From assembly GCF_007896895.1 (NCBI RefSeq), contig NZ_VOGW01000105.1, positions 1-56,731 of the forward strand: a stretch of DNA of 56,731 nt. Reading direction: 5' to 3'. Position 1 is the stretch's first letter. Each line of letters opens with the position of its first letter. Positions 41,847-51,374 of this stretch are shown piece after piece. Both the position numbers and the translations under genes were made by a program. The notes beneath the pieces were generated by a model. It did no database searches. It had not been told where the DNA came from and saw nothing but the letters and a program-made list of their open reading frames with translations. This DNA is from Streptomyces misionensis. Its GTDB lineage: Bacteria; Actinomycetota; Actinomycetes; Streptomycetales; Streptomycetaceae.

Positions 41847-42569
41847 TCAGCTGCGCCAGACCGGCGGAGTCGGCAGGGGGCCGGGCGGTTCGACGGCCAG
41901 TGACCCGCCGTCGGTCCGCCCGGTGAGCCAGCCCAGCAACTCCGCCGCAGGACCGGTCACCCGTGGCCCCGCTCCGGCTCCGACCACCCGTGGGACCCGG
42001 TCCTCGACGGCGACCAGCGTCATCGGCGGGGCGGCGGGGTCGTCGCGCAGACGTTGCACGGTCGTCCTAAGCTCACGGGCGACGAGGAGGGCGGGCCAGC
42101 GGTCCGGGCCATGACCGGTGGCCAGGTCGGTGTGGTGGACCTCCACCTCGCGCAGCATGCTCCCGACGGCCCCGCGCACCGGCCGCAGGCCGCCGCCGAG
42201 CCAGCGCACCGGCACCTCCCAGGCGTCCGCCGGGTGGTCGCCGGCCGCGGCGAGGAAGCCGCGCAGCGCGGTCTCCATGTCGTCGACGAGGACGGCGGCG
42301 GGCCGGCCGGCACCCTCCTCGATCTCCCGCGCCCGCTGGGCTTCGTCGGCGTATTGCGGCAGGTCGAGCCCCGAGCGGGCGGCGGCGAGCAGCCGGTGGC
42401 GGGAGTCGGCGCTGCGGGCCAGATGGGTGAGGACGTGGGCGTTCGTCCACCCGGGCAGCAGCGACGGGGCCCGTACCTCCTCGTCCGACAGCACGGCGGC
42501 GGTCGCCAGCAACCGGTCGACGCGGGTGCGCAGCAGGGGCAGGAGCGAGGCGGGGCTGTCGGCGGGCAT
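41847..42569 (-). CDS. Mycothiol-dependent maleylpyruvate-isomerase-like (DinB-fold) protein
   Basis: 240 residues from ATG 42569 (GGAGACCC upstream). The N-terminal four-helix DinB/MDMPI fold shows LLPGWTNAHVLTHLARSADS with a metal-binding His, and REVEVHHTDLATGHGPDRWP supplies the further His residues. A C-terminal domain contains VTGPAAELLGWLTGRTDG. Family members are metal- and mycothiol-dependent isomerases or transferases. There is no gentisate pathway gene near, so the substrate is open. Confidence 0.82.
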   Translation of the reverse strand: MPADSPASLLPLLRTRVDRLLATAAVLSDEEVRAPSLLPGWTNAHVLTHLARSADSRHRLLAAARSGLDLPQYADEAQRAREIEEGAGRPAAVLVDDMETALRGFLAAAGDHPADAWEVPVRWLGGGLRPVRGAVGSMLREVEVHHTDLATGHGPDRWPALLVARELRTTVQRLRDDPAAPPMTLVAVEDRVPRVVGAGAGPRVTGPAAELLGWLTGRTDGGSLAVEPPGPLPTPPVWRS

Positions 42570-42789
42570 GGGTCTCCGATCGGTGACGACGCGTCGCCTC
42601 CCCTGTTCCCCGGCCGCGGCGCCCGGCACGTCGCTCGTCGGGCGGATGCGCGGAGCCGGCCCCGGAACGGGCGGGGCGCGAGGGCGGTACCGGCGTGGTG
42701 AAGTACCGGCGGAGATCCCGTGGAGGTGGTGTCGGTGGGTCCGCTTATGCTGCACCGGACGATCACGCGGAACCTGGGGAGGGCGCGGC

Positions 42790-43767
42790 ATGTTCGACAA
42801 GCTGTTCGGGGAGAGACCGGCGGCGGATCCGCACGCCCTGCCCGTCCCGCGGTGGCAGAGGAACGGGATGTACACCCTGCGCGCGCTCGGCGACGCGCGC
42901 GTGCTGACGCTGGTGGACGCGGCGGCCGCGGGTGACTGGGCGGGGGTCAGGGCGGCGCTGGCCCCCTTCGACCTGGGCCGCGACGATCAGGTCCTCGGTG
43001 AGCTGGCCGACGTCAGTGGTGTGCAGGACTGGATCGGCCGGGCCGTCGAGGAGGACAAGGAACACCGGGCGACGGCCCTGCTGATCTCCGGCGCGCGCCA
43101 CATCGTCTGGGGCTGGGAGGCGCGGACCCGCGCGCGTGCCGCGGACGTCACACAGGAGCAGTGGAGGGTCTTCCACGAGCGCCTCCAGCTCGCCGAGGAA
43201 CAGCTCTTCGAGGCCGCCGAGTTGCGGCCGGACTGGGTCACGCCATGGCGCCGCCTCCTCACCTCCGGCCGCGGCATGTCGCTGGGCCCCGCCGTCAACG
43301 AGACCCGGCTCGACGCCGCCCTGCGCCGCGCTCCGCTGGACCTGGAGACCCACGTCCAGTGGGTGTCGCAGTTGCAGCCCCGCTGGGGCGGCGAGCCCGG
43401 CGAGGCCCTGGCGTTCGCCCGCCAGGCGTTCGCCGCCGCGCCCGACGGCCATCGACTCGGATGCGTGATCGCCATGGCGCACATCGAGGACTGGGTCGAG
43501 ACCGGACGCGATAACTGCCTCATGACCCCCGAGATCCAGGACGAGTTGCTGGAAGCGGCCGAGCGCAGCATCCTGCACCCCGCCTATGTGCGGCGGCCCG
43601 GCTGGCAGCACGACTTCAACATGTTCGCCATGGCCTTGTCCCTGGCCTGCGAGCGCATCGCGCTGCCGCTCGTCTTCCGCGAGCTGAAGGGCGCCTACAC
43701 CGCGTGGCCCTGGCAGTACATGGGACAGCCGGAAAAGGCGTACGCCCGCGCCCGGAGCAATGCCTGA
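42790..43767 (+). CDS. Hypothetical helical (TPR-like) protein
   Basis: 325 residues from ATG 42790 behind GGGGAGGG. It is rich in helices with repeat-like spacing (AAAAGDWAGVRAALAPFDLG, AEEQLFEAAELRPDWVTPWR, HVQWVSQLQPRWGGEPGEAL, AFARQAFAAAPDG), suggesting a TPR-type superhelix. A segment CVIAMAHIEDWVE and a Trp-rich end AYTAWPWQYMGQPEKAYARA are conserved-looking. No enzymatic motif. It lies 42 bp upstream of the HSP90-family gene and may share its transcript. A possible -10 (TTATGCT, about 42744) precedes it. Confidence 0.65.
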   Translation: MFDKLFGERPAADPHALPVPRWQRNGMYTLRALGDARVLTLVDAAAAGDWAGVRAALAPFDLGRDDQVLGELADVSGVQDWIGRAVEEDKEHRATALLISGARHIVWGWEARTRARAADVTQEQWRVFHERLQLAEEQLFEAAELRPDWVTPWRRLLTSGRGMSLGPAVNETRLDAALRRAPLDLETHVQWVSQLQPRWGGEPGEALAFARQAFAAAPDGHRLGCVIAMAHIEDWVETGRDNCLMTPEIQDELLEAAERSILHPAYVRRPGWQHDFNMFAMALSLACERIALPLVFRELKGAYTAWPWQYMGQPEKAYARARSNA

Positions 43768-43809
43768 ACCCGCTGCCCACCCGCCGCTCATCTCACCCCG
43801 GACTGCCCG

Positions 43810-45657
43810 ATGACTCTGCCCGACACCCCTTCGAGCCCGGCCGGCACCGATCGCACCTTCCAGGTGGATCTGCGCGGCCTCGTCGACCTCCTCTCCCACC
43901 ACCTCTACTCCAGCCCCCGCGTCTACCTGCGCGAACTCCTGCAGAACGCGGTGGACGCAACGACCGCGCGGTACGGCCTCGAACCGGCCGCCACCGACGG
44001 CGCGTTCGGCATCCGCCTGTACGCCGACGGTTCGCACGTGCGCGTGGAGGACGACGGAGTCGGTCTCACGGAGGCCGACGTGCACGCCTTCCTCTCCACG
44101 ATCGGCCGCAGCAGCAAGCGCGCCGAGGCGATAGCCGAGCAGCGCGCCGACTTCATCGGCCAGTTCGGCATCGGTCTGCTCTCCTGCTTCCTGGTGGCGG
44201 ACGAGATCCATGTCCGCAGCCGCTCCGCCCGCACCCCGGACGCCCCCGTCGTCGAGTGGCGGGGCCGCGGCGACGGCAGCTACTCCGTGCGCACCCTGCC
44301 CGCCTCCGCCCGCCCGCGGCCCGGCACCACCATCACGCTGACGCCCCGCGCCGACGCGCAGGAGTGGACCCGGCCGGTGCGGGTGCACGCGCTGGCCCGG
44401 CACTTCGGCTCCCTGCTGCGCCACCCGGTCACCTTCGACGACGGCACGGGCGGTCCGGGCGCGGCCGTCAATCCCGAGCCCGCACCCTGGGCGCGCGCGT
44501 ACCCCACGCCGGGAGCACGCACCCGCGCGCTGGCCGCGTACGGCGAGGAGGTCTTCGGCTTCACGCCGCTGGACACCATCGAACTCGATCTGCCCGCCGT
44601 GGGCCTGAGGGGCGTCGCGTGCGTGCTCCCCGAGGCGGTGCCGGCCGGGCGCCGCCACGGCCACCGCGTGCACGTCAAGGGCATGCTGCTGGCCGAGCAG
44701 GCCGAGGAGATCCTGCCCGAGTGGGCGTTCTTCGTCCGCTGCGTCGTCGACGCCGAGAGCCTGCGCCCGACGGCGTCCCGCGAGTCCCTGTACGAGGACG
44801 ACACCCTCGCCGCGGTCCGTGACGCCCTCGCCGAACGGCTGCGGGCGTGGATCGCCCGGATCGCCGCCAGCGACCCCGAACTCCTCGGCAGCTTCCTCCG
44901 CGTCCACCACCTGGCCGTGAAGTCGCTGGCGGTGCACGACGACGAGATCATGCGGATGCTGCTGCCCTGGCTGCCGTTCGAGACCACCGACGGACACGCC
45001 ACGCTGGACGAGTTCGCGCGCACCCACCGCACCGTCCTCGTGACGTCCAGCGTGGAGGAGTTCCGGCAGGTCGCGGCGATCGCCTCGGCCGCCGGGCTCG
45101 GGGTCGTCAACGGCGGCTACACCTACGACCGTGAACTGGTCCACCGGCTGCCGGAGATACGGCCGGAGGTCAGCGTCGCCGACCTCGACCCGGCGACGCT
45201 CACCGCTCACCTCGACTCCGTCGACCGGGAGACGGAACTGGCCGCCGCGTCCTACCTGGCCCTGGCCCGTGACGCCCTCGCGGTCTTCGACTGCGACGTC
45301 GCGCTGCGCACCTTCCAGCCCGCTTCCGCGCCCGCCCTCCTCCTCGACAGCCGCGAGGCCCGGCACGAGCGCACCCGCTCCCAACTCGCCCGCGAGCAGC
45401 AGGGCGGCGTGTGGGGCGACATCCTGGGCCACCTGCGGCAGGAGGCCCCGCGCGCCCAGCTGATCCTCAACCAGCTCAATCCCCTGGTCCGGACGGCCGT
45501 CGCCATCGACGAGCCCGAACTCGCCCGCACCAGCGCCGAGGCCCTCTACGGCCAGGCCGCGATGCTGTCCAGGCGCCCGCTCAGGCCCGCCGAGTCGAGC
45601 CTCATCAACCGCTCCTTCCTCGACCTCCTCGCCCACGCCCTCCGCAAGGACAGCTGA
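43810..45657 (+). CDS. HSP90-family (HtpG-like) ATPase chaperone
   Basis: 615 residues from ATG 43810. The GHKL ATPase domain has YLRELLQNAVDAT with catalytic Glu42 and Mg-binding Asn46, Asp82 in EDDGVGLTEADVHAFLSTIG, the lid glycine motif FIGQFGIGLLSCF (about 115-127) and TTITLTP. The middle domain has the catalytic-loop Arg in LRPTASRESLYEDD, the match to the NVSRE loop of HtpG. It then diverges: the C-terminal dimerisation region is only weakly like HtpG (EAPRAQLILNQLNPLVRTAV matches the 'NxxHP' helix in degenerate form). It is followed after 2 bp by a giant TPR gene, which implies a dedicated chaperone-cochaperone pair. Confidence 0.88.
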   Translation: MTLPDTPSSPAGTDRTFQVDLRGLVDLLSHHLYSSPRVYLRELLQNAVDATTARYGLEPAATDGAFGIRLYADGSHVRVEDDGVGLTEADVHAFLSTIGRSSKRAEAIAEQRADFIGQFGIGLLSCFLVADEIHVRSRSARTPDAPVVEWRGRGDGSYSVRTLPASARPRPGTTITLTPRADAQEWTRPVRVHALARHFGSLLRHPVTFDDGTGGPGAAVNPEPAPWARAYPTPGARTRALAAYGEEVFGFTPLDTIELDLPAVGLRGVACVLPEAVPAGRRHGHRVHVKGMLLAEQAEEILPEWAFFVRCVVDAESLRPTASRESLYEDDTLAAVRDALAERLRAWIARIAASDPELLGSFLRVHHLAVKSLAVHDDEIMRMLLPWLPFETTDGHATLDEFARTHRTVLVTSSVEEFRQVAAIASAAGLGVVNGGYTYDRELVHRLPEIRPEVSVADLDPATLTAHLDSVDRETELAAASYLALARDALAVFDCDVALRTFQPASAPALLLDSREARHERTRSQLAREQQGGVWGDILGHLRQEAPRAQLILNQLNPLVRTAVAIDEPELARTSAEALYGQAAMLSRRPLRPAESSLINRSFLDLLAHALRKDS

Positions 45658-45659
45658 CG

Positions 45660-48581
45660 ATGCCGACCGCACCCCAGACCACCGACGAGCTGTACCGGGC
45701 GCTCGAGGAGAACGACCGGCGCCCCTACGGCCGTACCCGCACCGTCACCGCCGAGGAACTGGTCGACGCCGCCGAGCGGTTCGCCGACCCCGTCCCGCTC
45801 GTGCACGCGCTCCTCGAACTCCAGGAGGCGTACAACTACGGCGCCGAACCGCGGAAGTCGCCCGTCGTCTTCGCCCGCCTGCTGACCCTCTTCGACGAGC
45901 AGCCCGACGTCTTCGACGAGCGGCTGCGCCACACGCTGTTCTGGCGGTTCAAGTGGGTGGCGCACGCCCTGCGCGCGCTGCCCGAGGTACCGCTGACCGG
46001 CCTTCGCCAGTGGCTGACGGAGATGCGCGACCGGTACGAGAAGGCCGGCCTCGGCCTCCAGCCCTACTACGGGCAGGCCTACCAGCTCGCCGCCCACGTC
46101 GGCGAGGGCACCGACCTCGCCTACGAGCTGTGGGCGGCCCGGCCCCGCACCGGGCTCAGCGACTGCGAGGCCTGCGAGATCTGCGAACGCGCCCTGTACC
46201 ACCTCGCGGCGGGCGACGACGAGCGGGCGCTGCGCACCTGGGAGCCCGTCCTGGCCGGGGCGGAGTCCTGCCAGGAGGAGCCCGCCCGCTCCATCTCGTA
46301 CGCGCTGCTTCCGCTGCTGCGTACCGGCCACGCCGACCGGGCCCGCGCACTGCACCTCACCGGCTACCGGGCCTGCCGCCGCAGTTCCTCGATGTCCGGG
46401 GAGGTCGGCCGGCACCTGGAGTTCTGCGCGCTGACCGGCAACGAGGCACGCGGCCTGGAACTGCTCGCCGAGAACCGGAACCTGTTCGACGACGTCGACT
46501 CGCCGCTGGACCTGCTCGACTTCCTCACCGGAGTGGAGGTCCTCCTGCAGCGCGTCGATCTCCTCGGCCACGGCGAACTGCGCGTCGCCGGGTACGCGGG
46601 CCGCACCTGGACGGTGACCGGCCTGCGCGCCGAGGTGCGCGACCGCGCCGACGACCTCGCCGCCCGCTTCGACGCCCGCAACGGGACCACGGCCCACACC
46701 GACCGGCGCAGGGCCCGCCTCGACCGCGCCCCCCTCCTGGACGCACTGGAACTGACCCTGCGCACCCGCGGCCTCGACGACATGGCCCCGGTCGCCGCGC
46801 CCGCCGCCCGCGCGGCGGCCGCCCTCCCCGAGACGCTGCCCGAACTGATCCTCCGGGCCCGGGAGTCGGACGAGCGGGGCCATCCGGACGCGACGGCCTG
46901 CTGGGCGCGGCTGCGCACGCTCGTCGCCGCCCCCGACTACGCCCACCCCGACGACCCGGCCCTCGGACCGCTGGTACTGCTGCGCGCGGACCTGCTGGCC
47001 GACGAGGCGAGCCTGGCGGGCGACAAGGACGAGTTCGACGCGGCCGCCGCCCGGTACGAGGAGGCCGCGAGCCTGTACGACGAGGCCGGAGCGCCGGGGC
47101 ACGCGGTCCTCGCCCGCGCCTGCGCCCTGCTCCTCGCGGCACGGGTCCCCGAGGAGCGGGGCGACGGTGCCGAGGCGCAGGCCGCCGCGCTGACCGCGGC
47201 CCACGCCGCTCTCGTGGAGCTGCACGAGAAGACGTCCGGCCTCGCCCCGTACCAGGAGGCCCGTCTGCTGCGGCTGCGGGCGACCGCGCTCGGCCTGCGG
47301 TTGCAGACGTCGAGGAACGAGGAGCACATCGCGCCCGTCCTCGCCGAGGCGGACCTGCTGCTGGCCTTCGCCACCCGGCACGAGATCGACGGGCAGATCT
47401 CCGGCGCCCTGATGCTGCGGGCCAGTACGTACGCCCTCTCCGGCGAGCTGCCCGTCGCGGCCACGGAGATCGACGCCCTCCTCGACCGGCTGAGGGCGCA
47501 CGGCCCCGCCTGGCACCTGCCCCGCACGCTGGGGCTGCGCGGCCGGATACGGCTCGGCCTCAAGGACGCGCAGGCCGCGCACGCGGACCTGACCGAGGGC
47601 CTGCGACTGGCCTCCGACTGGCCCTCCGGCACGCTCGGCACCGCCCGCCTCCACGGTGATCTGGCCGAGGCGTGCATGCGCCTGGGCCGGCCCGACGAGG
47701 CACTGCGGCACCTGACGCGCTCGGCGGAGACGGAACTGCGCCACGGCAGCCGGACGGACGCGTTCTGCGCCTACGCCAACGCGGCGCAGCTCGGCCTCGA
47801 CCTCGGCCGCATCGAGGACTGCATCGCTCTGCTCGACTCCCTCCTGGCCGAACCGGACGTCACCGCCGGCGCGCTGGACGACCGGCTCGTCGCCCAGTTG
47901 CGCCTGACCCGCGCCCGCGCCCTGCACGCCGGGGAGGACCTCAAGGCCGCCAAGGTGGAGTTCGCCGCCCTCGCGGCCGAGTCGGCCGGCTGGGACGACG
48001 ACCCGGGGAGCCACGCGATGATCGCCGCGGAGACCGCCGTGCTCCTCGCGGAGTCCGGCGAGTTCGGCCGCGCACGCGAGGCCGCGGACCAGGCCCTCGC
48101 CGCCCACGTCCGGGCCCCGCGCTACGAGCAGCTCAGCAACTGCCTGCGCGAACTCGCCCGCCTCCAGGCCGAGCGGCAGGGGGCCGAGGGCCTGGCCGGA
48201 GCCCTTGCCTTCCTCGCCGACGCGGGAAGGATCGCCGACGAGGCCCGCGCCGCGAACCACCGGGCGCGCGGCCGCGGCCTGGACAGCGCCCTCGCCTACG
48301 AGCACGGACGGGTCAACGCCTACGCCGGGGAGTACAAGACCGCCCTGGCCGCCCTGGAGGAGGCCGTCACCCTGCTCGGCGAACCGGGCGCCGACGAGAA
48401 CCACGCCGGCGAGTGGGCCGAGTGCGTCCGTCTCGCGGCCGCCGTGGAGGGCATCTACCTGGAGCGCCCCGACCCCGCCCGCGCCCGCCTCGATGAAGCC
48501 CTCTCCCGTCTCACGGCCCTGGGGCACACCGAGGAGACCAAGCCGCTGACCTCGCTGGCGGCCCGGCTGCGCGAGGGCTGA
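45660..48581 (+). CDS. Large tetratricopeptide-repeat protein partnered with the HSP90-family protein
   Basis: 973 residues from ATG 45660, only 2 bp after the HSP90 stop, with AAGGA inside the end of that gene. It is almost wholly helical with repeated TPR-like pairs (ARYEEAASLYDEAGAPGHAV, LTEGLRLASDWPSGTLGTAR, EALRHLTRSAETELRHGSRT, TALAALEEAVTLLGEPGADE). No transmembrane segment, signal peptide or catalytic motif is seen. A Cys-rich patch SDCEACEICERALYHLAAGD occurs near 160-180. Eukaryotic Hsp90 works with TPR cochaperones, and this tight pair suggests a bacterial analogue. A client or defence role is not shown. Confidence 0.8.
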   Translation: MPTAPQTTDELYRALEENDRRPYGRTRTVTAEELVDAAERFADPVPLVHALLELQEAYNYGAEPRKSPVVFARLLTLFDEQPDVFDERLRHTLFWRFKWVAHALRALPEVPLTGLRQWLTEMRDRYEKAGLGLQPYYGQAYQLAAHVGEGTDLAYELWAARPRTGLSDCEACEICERALYHLAAGDDERALRTWEPVLAGAESCQEEPARSISYALLPLLRTGHADRARALHLTGYRACRRSSSMSGEVGRHLEFCALTGNEARGLELLAENRNLFDDVDSPLDLLDFLTGVEVLLQRVDLLGHGELRVAGYAGRTWTVTGLRAEVRDRADDLAARFDARNGTTAHTDRRRARLDRAPLLDALELTLRTRGLDDMAPVAAPAARAAAALPETLPELILRARESDERGHPDATACWARLRTLVAAPDYAHPDDPALGPLVLLRADLLADEASLAGDKDEFDAAAARYEEAASLYDEAGAPGHAVLARACALLLAARVPEERGDGAEAQAAALTAAHAALVELHEKTSGLAPYQEARLLRLRATALGLRLQTSRNEEHIAPVLAEADLLLAFATRHEIDGQISGALMLRASTYALSGELPVAATEIDALLDRLRAHGPAWHLPRTLGLRGRIRLGLKDAQAAHADLTEGLRLASDWPSGTLGTARLHGDLAEACMRLGRPDEALRHLTRSAETELRHGSRTDAFCAYANAAQLGLDLGRIEDCIALLDSLLAEPDVTAGALDDRLVAQLRLTRARALHAGEDLKAAKVEFAALAAESAGWDDDPGSHAMIAAETAVLLAESGEFGRAREAADQALAAHVRAPRYEQLSNCLRELARLQAERQGAEGLAGALAFLADAGRIADEARAANHRARGRGLDSALAYEHGRVNAYAGEYKTALAALEEAVTLLGEPGADENHAGEWAECVRLAAAVEGIYLERPDPARARLDEALSRLTALGHTEETKPLTSLAARLREG

Positions 48582-48613
48582 CCGCGCACCGCACGCGACC
48601 CCGTGGCGCAGAC

Positions 48614-48650
48614 CGATGGGACAGCCCCGCTCGGCGGGGCTGTCCCATCG
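48614..48650. terminator. Perfect 17-bp bidirectional terminator hairpin
   Basis: CGATGGGACAGCCCCGC (48614-48630), a TCG loop, then its exact complement (48634-48650), in the 97-bp gap between the convergent TPR and ROK kinase genes. Confidence 0.9.
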
Positions 48651-48678
48651 GCCTGCGCCGGTTGTCGAGCGCCGCGCG

Positions 48679-49647
48679 TCAGCGCTCGCGCGCCGATGCC
48701 GACAGGGCGGGGCGCGCGCCCCCGTCAGAGGTCGTGCCCAGGCGGGCGAGGGCGGCGGCGCCCACCGGTACGGCGTCGGTGCCGAGTCCCGCCCGGACCA
48801 GGCGGACGGGGTGACCGCTGACCGGGGGCTCCTCGGCGAGCCGGGCGAGGACGGCCGGTTCGAGCAGGTGCCAGGCGCGGCTGACGCCGCCGCCGATCAC
48901 CACCGTGGTGATGTCGACGAGGCCGGCCGTCATGACGACCGCCCGGGCGAGCCCGGCGCCCGCCGCGCGGAACACCGCGAGGGCGTCCTCGTCGCCGTGC
49001 GCGGCCGCGTCGGCGACCTCCCGCGCGGTGCGGCGAAGGCCGGTGCGCTCGGCGTAGCGCGCGCCGATGGAGCGGCCGGAGGCCAGCGTCTCCAGGTGGC
49101 CGCGGCCGCCGCAGGTGCAGCCCAGGTCGCCGAACCCGGGGATGTGCCCGATCTCGCCGGCCGCGCCGTGCGGTCCGGCGAACAGCCGGCCGTCCGTCCA
49201 CACGGCGCCGCCCACGCCCGTACCCAACGCGATGCCCAGCACGTCGCGTTCGCCCCGGACCGCGCCCGAGGCCACCTCCCCGCGCAGGAAGGCGTTGACG
49301 TCGTTGTCGAGGTACGCCGGTACACCCAGGGCGTCCGCCACGGCCGCGGTGACCGGGAAGCCCGCCCAGCCGTGGAAGGAGTCGCTGGCCACCAGGATGC
49401 GGCCCGCGGCGGAGTCCACCACCCCGGCCGCGCCCACGCCGGCGCCGGCCAGCCGGCCGGGGACGCGGCGCAGCAGCGGTGTCAGCGCGCCGAGCGCGGC
49501 GTCGATCATGGCCTGTCCGCCACGGGCCGCCGGAGTGCCCGTCTCGGCCCGGGCCAGCACGGTGAGGTCGTCGTCGCAGAGCACCACCTGGGTGGTGGTC
49601 CCGCCGATGTCCACGCCGGCGTACAGCGTCCGGTCGTGCTCGCTCAC
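48679..49647 (-). CDS. ROK-family sugar kinase with altered zinc motif
   Basis: 322 residues from ATG 49647. ATP-binding YAGVDIGGTTTQVVLCDDD (about 9-27), catalytic DNDVNAF with Asp116, sugar-binding GEIGHIPGFG with His168. The ROK zinc loop usually reads CxCGxxGCxE; here it is CTCGGRGHLE (177-185), with His184 in place of the third Cys, which could still be a ligand. It phosphorylates a hexose or amino sugar in the cytoplasm. The start overlaps the stop of the ABC ATPase gene by 4 bp, so it is the last gene of the uptake operon and likely acts on the imported sugar. Confidence 0.9.
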   Translation of the reverse strand: MSEHDRTLYAGVDIGGTTTQVVLCDDDLTVLARAETGTPAARGGQAMIDAALGALTPLLRRVPGRLAGAGVGAAGVVDSAAGRILVASDSFHGWAGFPVTAAVADALGVPAYLDNDVNAFLRGEVASGAVRGERDVLGIALGTGVGGAVWTDGRLFAGPHGAAGEIGHIPGFGDLGCTCGGRGHLETLASGRSIGARYAERTGLRRTAREVADAAAHGDEDALAVFRAAGAGLARAVVMTAGLVDITTVVIGGGVSRAWHLLEPAVLARLAEEPPVSGHPVRLVRAGLGTDAVPVGAAALARLGTTSDGGARPALSASARER

Positions 49648-51374
49648 GCCTCGCCCTCCGTGCGTCCGGCCGCCAGGGTGGCCAGGCGCTCGGCTCTGCG
49701 CCCGCGCTGGACCACCGGGTCGGGCACCGGAACGGCGGCCAGCAGCCGCCGGGTGTAGCCGGTCTCCGGGTGCAGCAGCGTCGTGCCGGTGGGTCCCTGT
49801 TCCTCGATCCGCCCGGCCCGCATGACGGCGACCCGGCGGGCGAAGTGCTGGACGACGGCGAGGTCGTGGGAGACGAACAGGCAGGCGAAGCCCAGTTCGT
49901 CCTGGAGCTCGGTGATGACCTCCAGCACGGACTCCTGCACGCTCACGTCGAGGGCGCTGGTGGGCTCGTCGGCGACCAGCAGCCGGGGTTCGAGCACCAG
50001 GGCGCGGGCCAGGCTGACCCGCTGGCGCTGCCCGCCGGAGAGCTCGCCGGGGGCGCGGCGGACGATGTCGCGGGGCAGCCGGACCCGGTCGAGCACGGCT
50101 TCCACACGGCCGCGCCGGTCCTGCGCGGACAGCTCACGGCGGTGCACCCGCAGCGGCTCGGCGACGCACTCGCCGACCGTCATCCTGGCGTCGAGCGAGG
50201 CGACCGGGTCCTGGAGCACCACGCCGATGCCGGACCGCAGCGCCCGGCGGGCGCGGGAGCGGGTGCGGGCGAGGTCGGCGCCGAACAGGGACACGGTGCC
50301 GGACGTCGGCGTGATCAGGCCGAGCGCGACCCGCGCCGCGGTGGACTTGCCGGAGCCCGACTCGCCCACCAGGCCCAGCGTCTCGCCGGGGCGGACGGCG
50401 AGCGAGACGTCGTCCAGGGCGCGCACCGCGCGCCTGCCGCGGCCGAACACCACGGAGACGCCGCGCAGTTCGACGACCGGTGCGACGTCGGTCGCGCTGC
50501 CGGATGCGCCCTCCGGGGCGGGCTCGCGGTCCGGGGCGGGCCGGTCGGCCTCGGCGACCGACAGCCGGGGCACGGCGGCCAGCAGCCGCCGGGTGTAGTC
50601 GTGCGAGGGGCGCAGCAGGACGTCCTCGACGGGGCCGGTCTCCACGATCCGGCCGTGGTACATCACCGCGACCCGGTCCGCGAAGTCGGCGACCACGCCC
50701 ATGTTGTGGGTGACGAGCAGCACGCCGGTGCCGGTCTCGGCGGCGAGCCTGCGCAGCAGGTCGAGGATCTCGGCCTGCACGGTGACGTCGAGCGCGGTGG
50801 TCGGCTCGTCCGCGATCAGCAGCGCGGGGTCGTTGGCGATCGCCATGGCGATGACCACCCGCTGCCGCTGGCCCCCGGAGAGCTGGAAGGGGTAGGCGGC
50901 CGCGCGCTTCTCCGGCTCCGGGATGCCGACCCTGCGCAGCAGGTCGACGGCCTGGTCGGCGGCGTCCCGGGCGGAGACGTCGCGGTGGTTGCGGATCACC
51001 TCGGCGATCTGCTTGCCGATCCGGGTGAGCGGGTCGAGCGCGGTGGCCGGCTCCTGGAACACCATGGAGACGGTCCTGCCGCGCAGCGCGGCGAGACGGG
51101 CCTCGTCGGCGGCGACGATGTCGGTGCCGTCGATCACGGCCCGGCCGGTGACCCGGGCGTTGCCGGCCAGCAGCCCCATCGCGGCCAGCGCGACGGTGGA
51201 CTTGCCGGAGCCCGACTCGCCGACCAGGGCGAGGGTCTCGCCGGGGCGGACGTGCAGGGACACGCCCCGTACGGCGGGCACCCGGGCGGACTCGGTGGTG
51301 AAGACGACGGCGAGGTCGTCGAGTTCGAGAATCGGCTCGGCCGTCGCAGCGGCACTGGCCTGGGTGGCGGTCAT
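49644..51374 (-). CDS. Fused double ATPase of a dipeptide/oligosaccharide ABC importer (DppD-DppF type)
   Basis: 576 residues from ATG 51374. Two complete ABC domains: Walker A LVGESGSGKSTVALAAMG (about 50-67) with signature QLSGGQRQRVVIAMAI and Walker B ALLIADEPTTALD; then Walker A LVGESGSGKSTAARVALG with ELSGGQRQRVSLARAL and LLVADEPTSALD. Each domain ends with the oligopeptide-transporter extension (SHDYTRRLLAAVP, TGYTRRLLAAVP). The fused form energises the two permeases encoded just upstream. It overlaps both neighbours by 4 bp. Confidence 0.95.
   Translation of the reverse strand: MTATQASAAATAEPILELDDLAVVFTTESARVPAVRGVSLHVRPGETLALVGESGSGKSTVALAAMGLLAGNARVTGRAVIDGTDIVAADEARLAALRGRTVSMVFQEPATALDPLTRIGKQIAEVIRNHRDVSARDAADQAVDLLRRVGIPEPEKRAAAYPFQLSGGQRQRVVIAMAIANDPALLIADEPTTALDVTVQAEILDLLRRLAAETGTGVLLVTHNMGVVADFADRVAVMYHGRIVETGPVEDVLLRPSHDYTRRLLAAVPRLSVAEADRPAPDREPAPEGASGSATDVAPVVELRGVSVVFGRGRRAVRALDDVSLAVRPGETLGLVGESGSGKSTAARVALGLITPTSGTVSLFGADLARTRSRARRALRSGIGVVLQDPVASLDARMTVGECVAEPLRVHRRELSAQDRRGRVEAVLDRVRLPRDIVRRAPGELSGGQRQRVSLARALVLEPRLLVADEPTSALDVSVQESVLEVITELQDELGFACLFVSHDLAVVQHFARRVAVMRAGRIEEQGPTGTTLLHPETGYTRRLLAAVPVPDPVVQRGRRAERLATLAAGRTEGEA

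Noticed and set aside
42763..48527. Two long minus-strand open frames opposite the HSP90 and TPR genes
   Set aside because: Composition is that of antisense GC-rich frames (runs of G, R, V, E), with no motifs and no ribosome-binding sites, while the plus-strand genes have clear domains.
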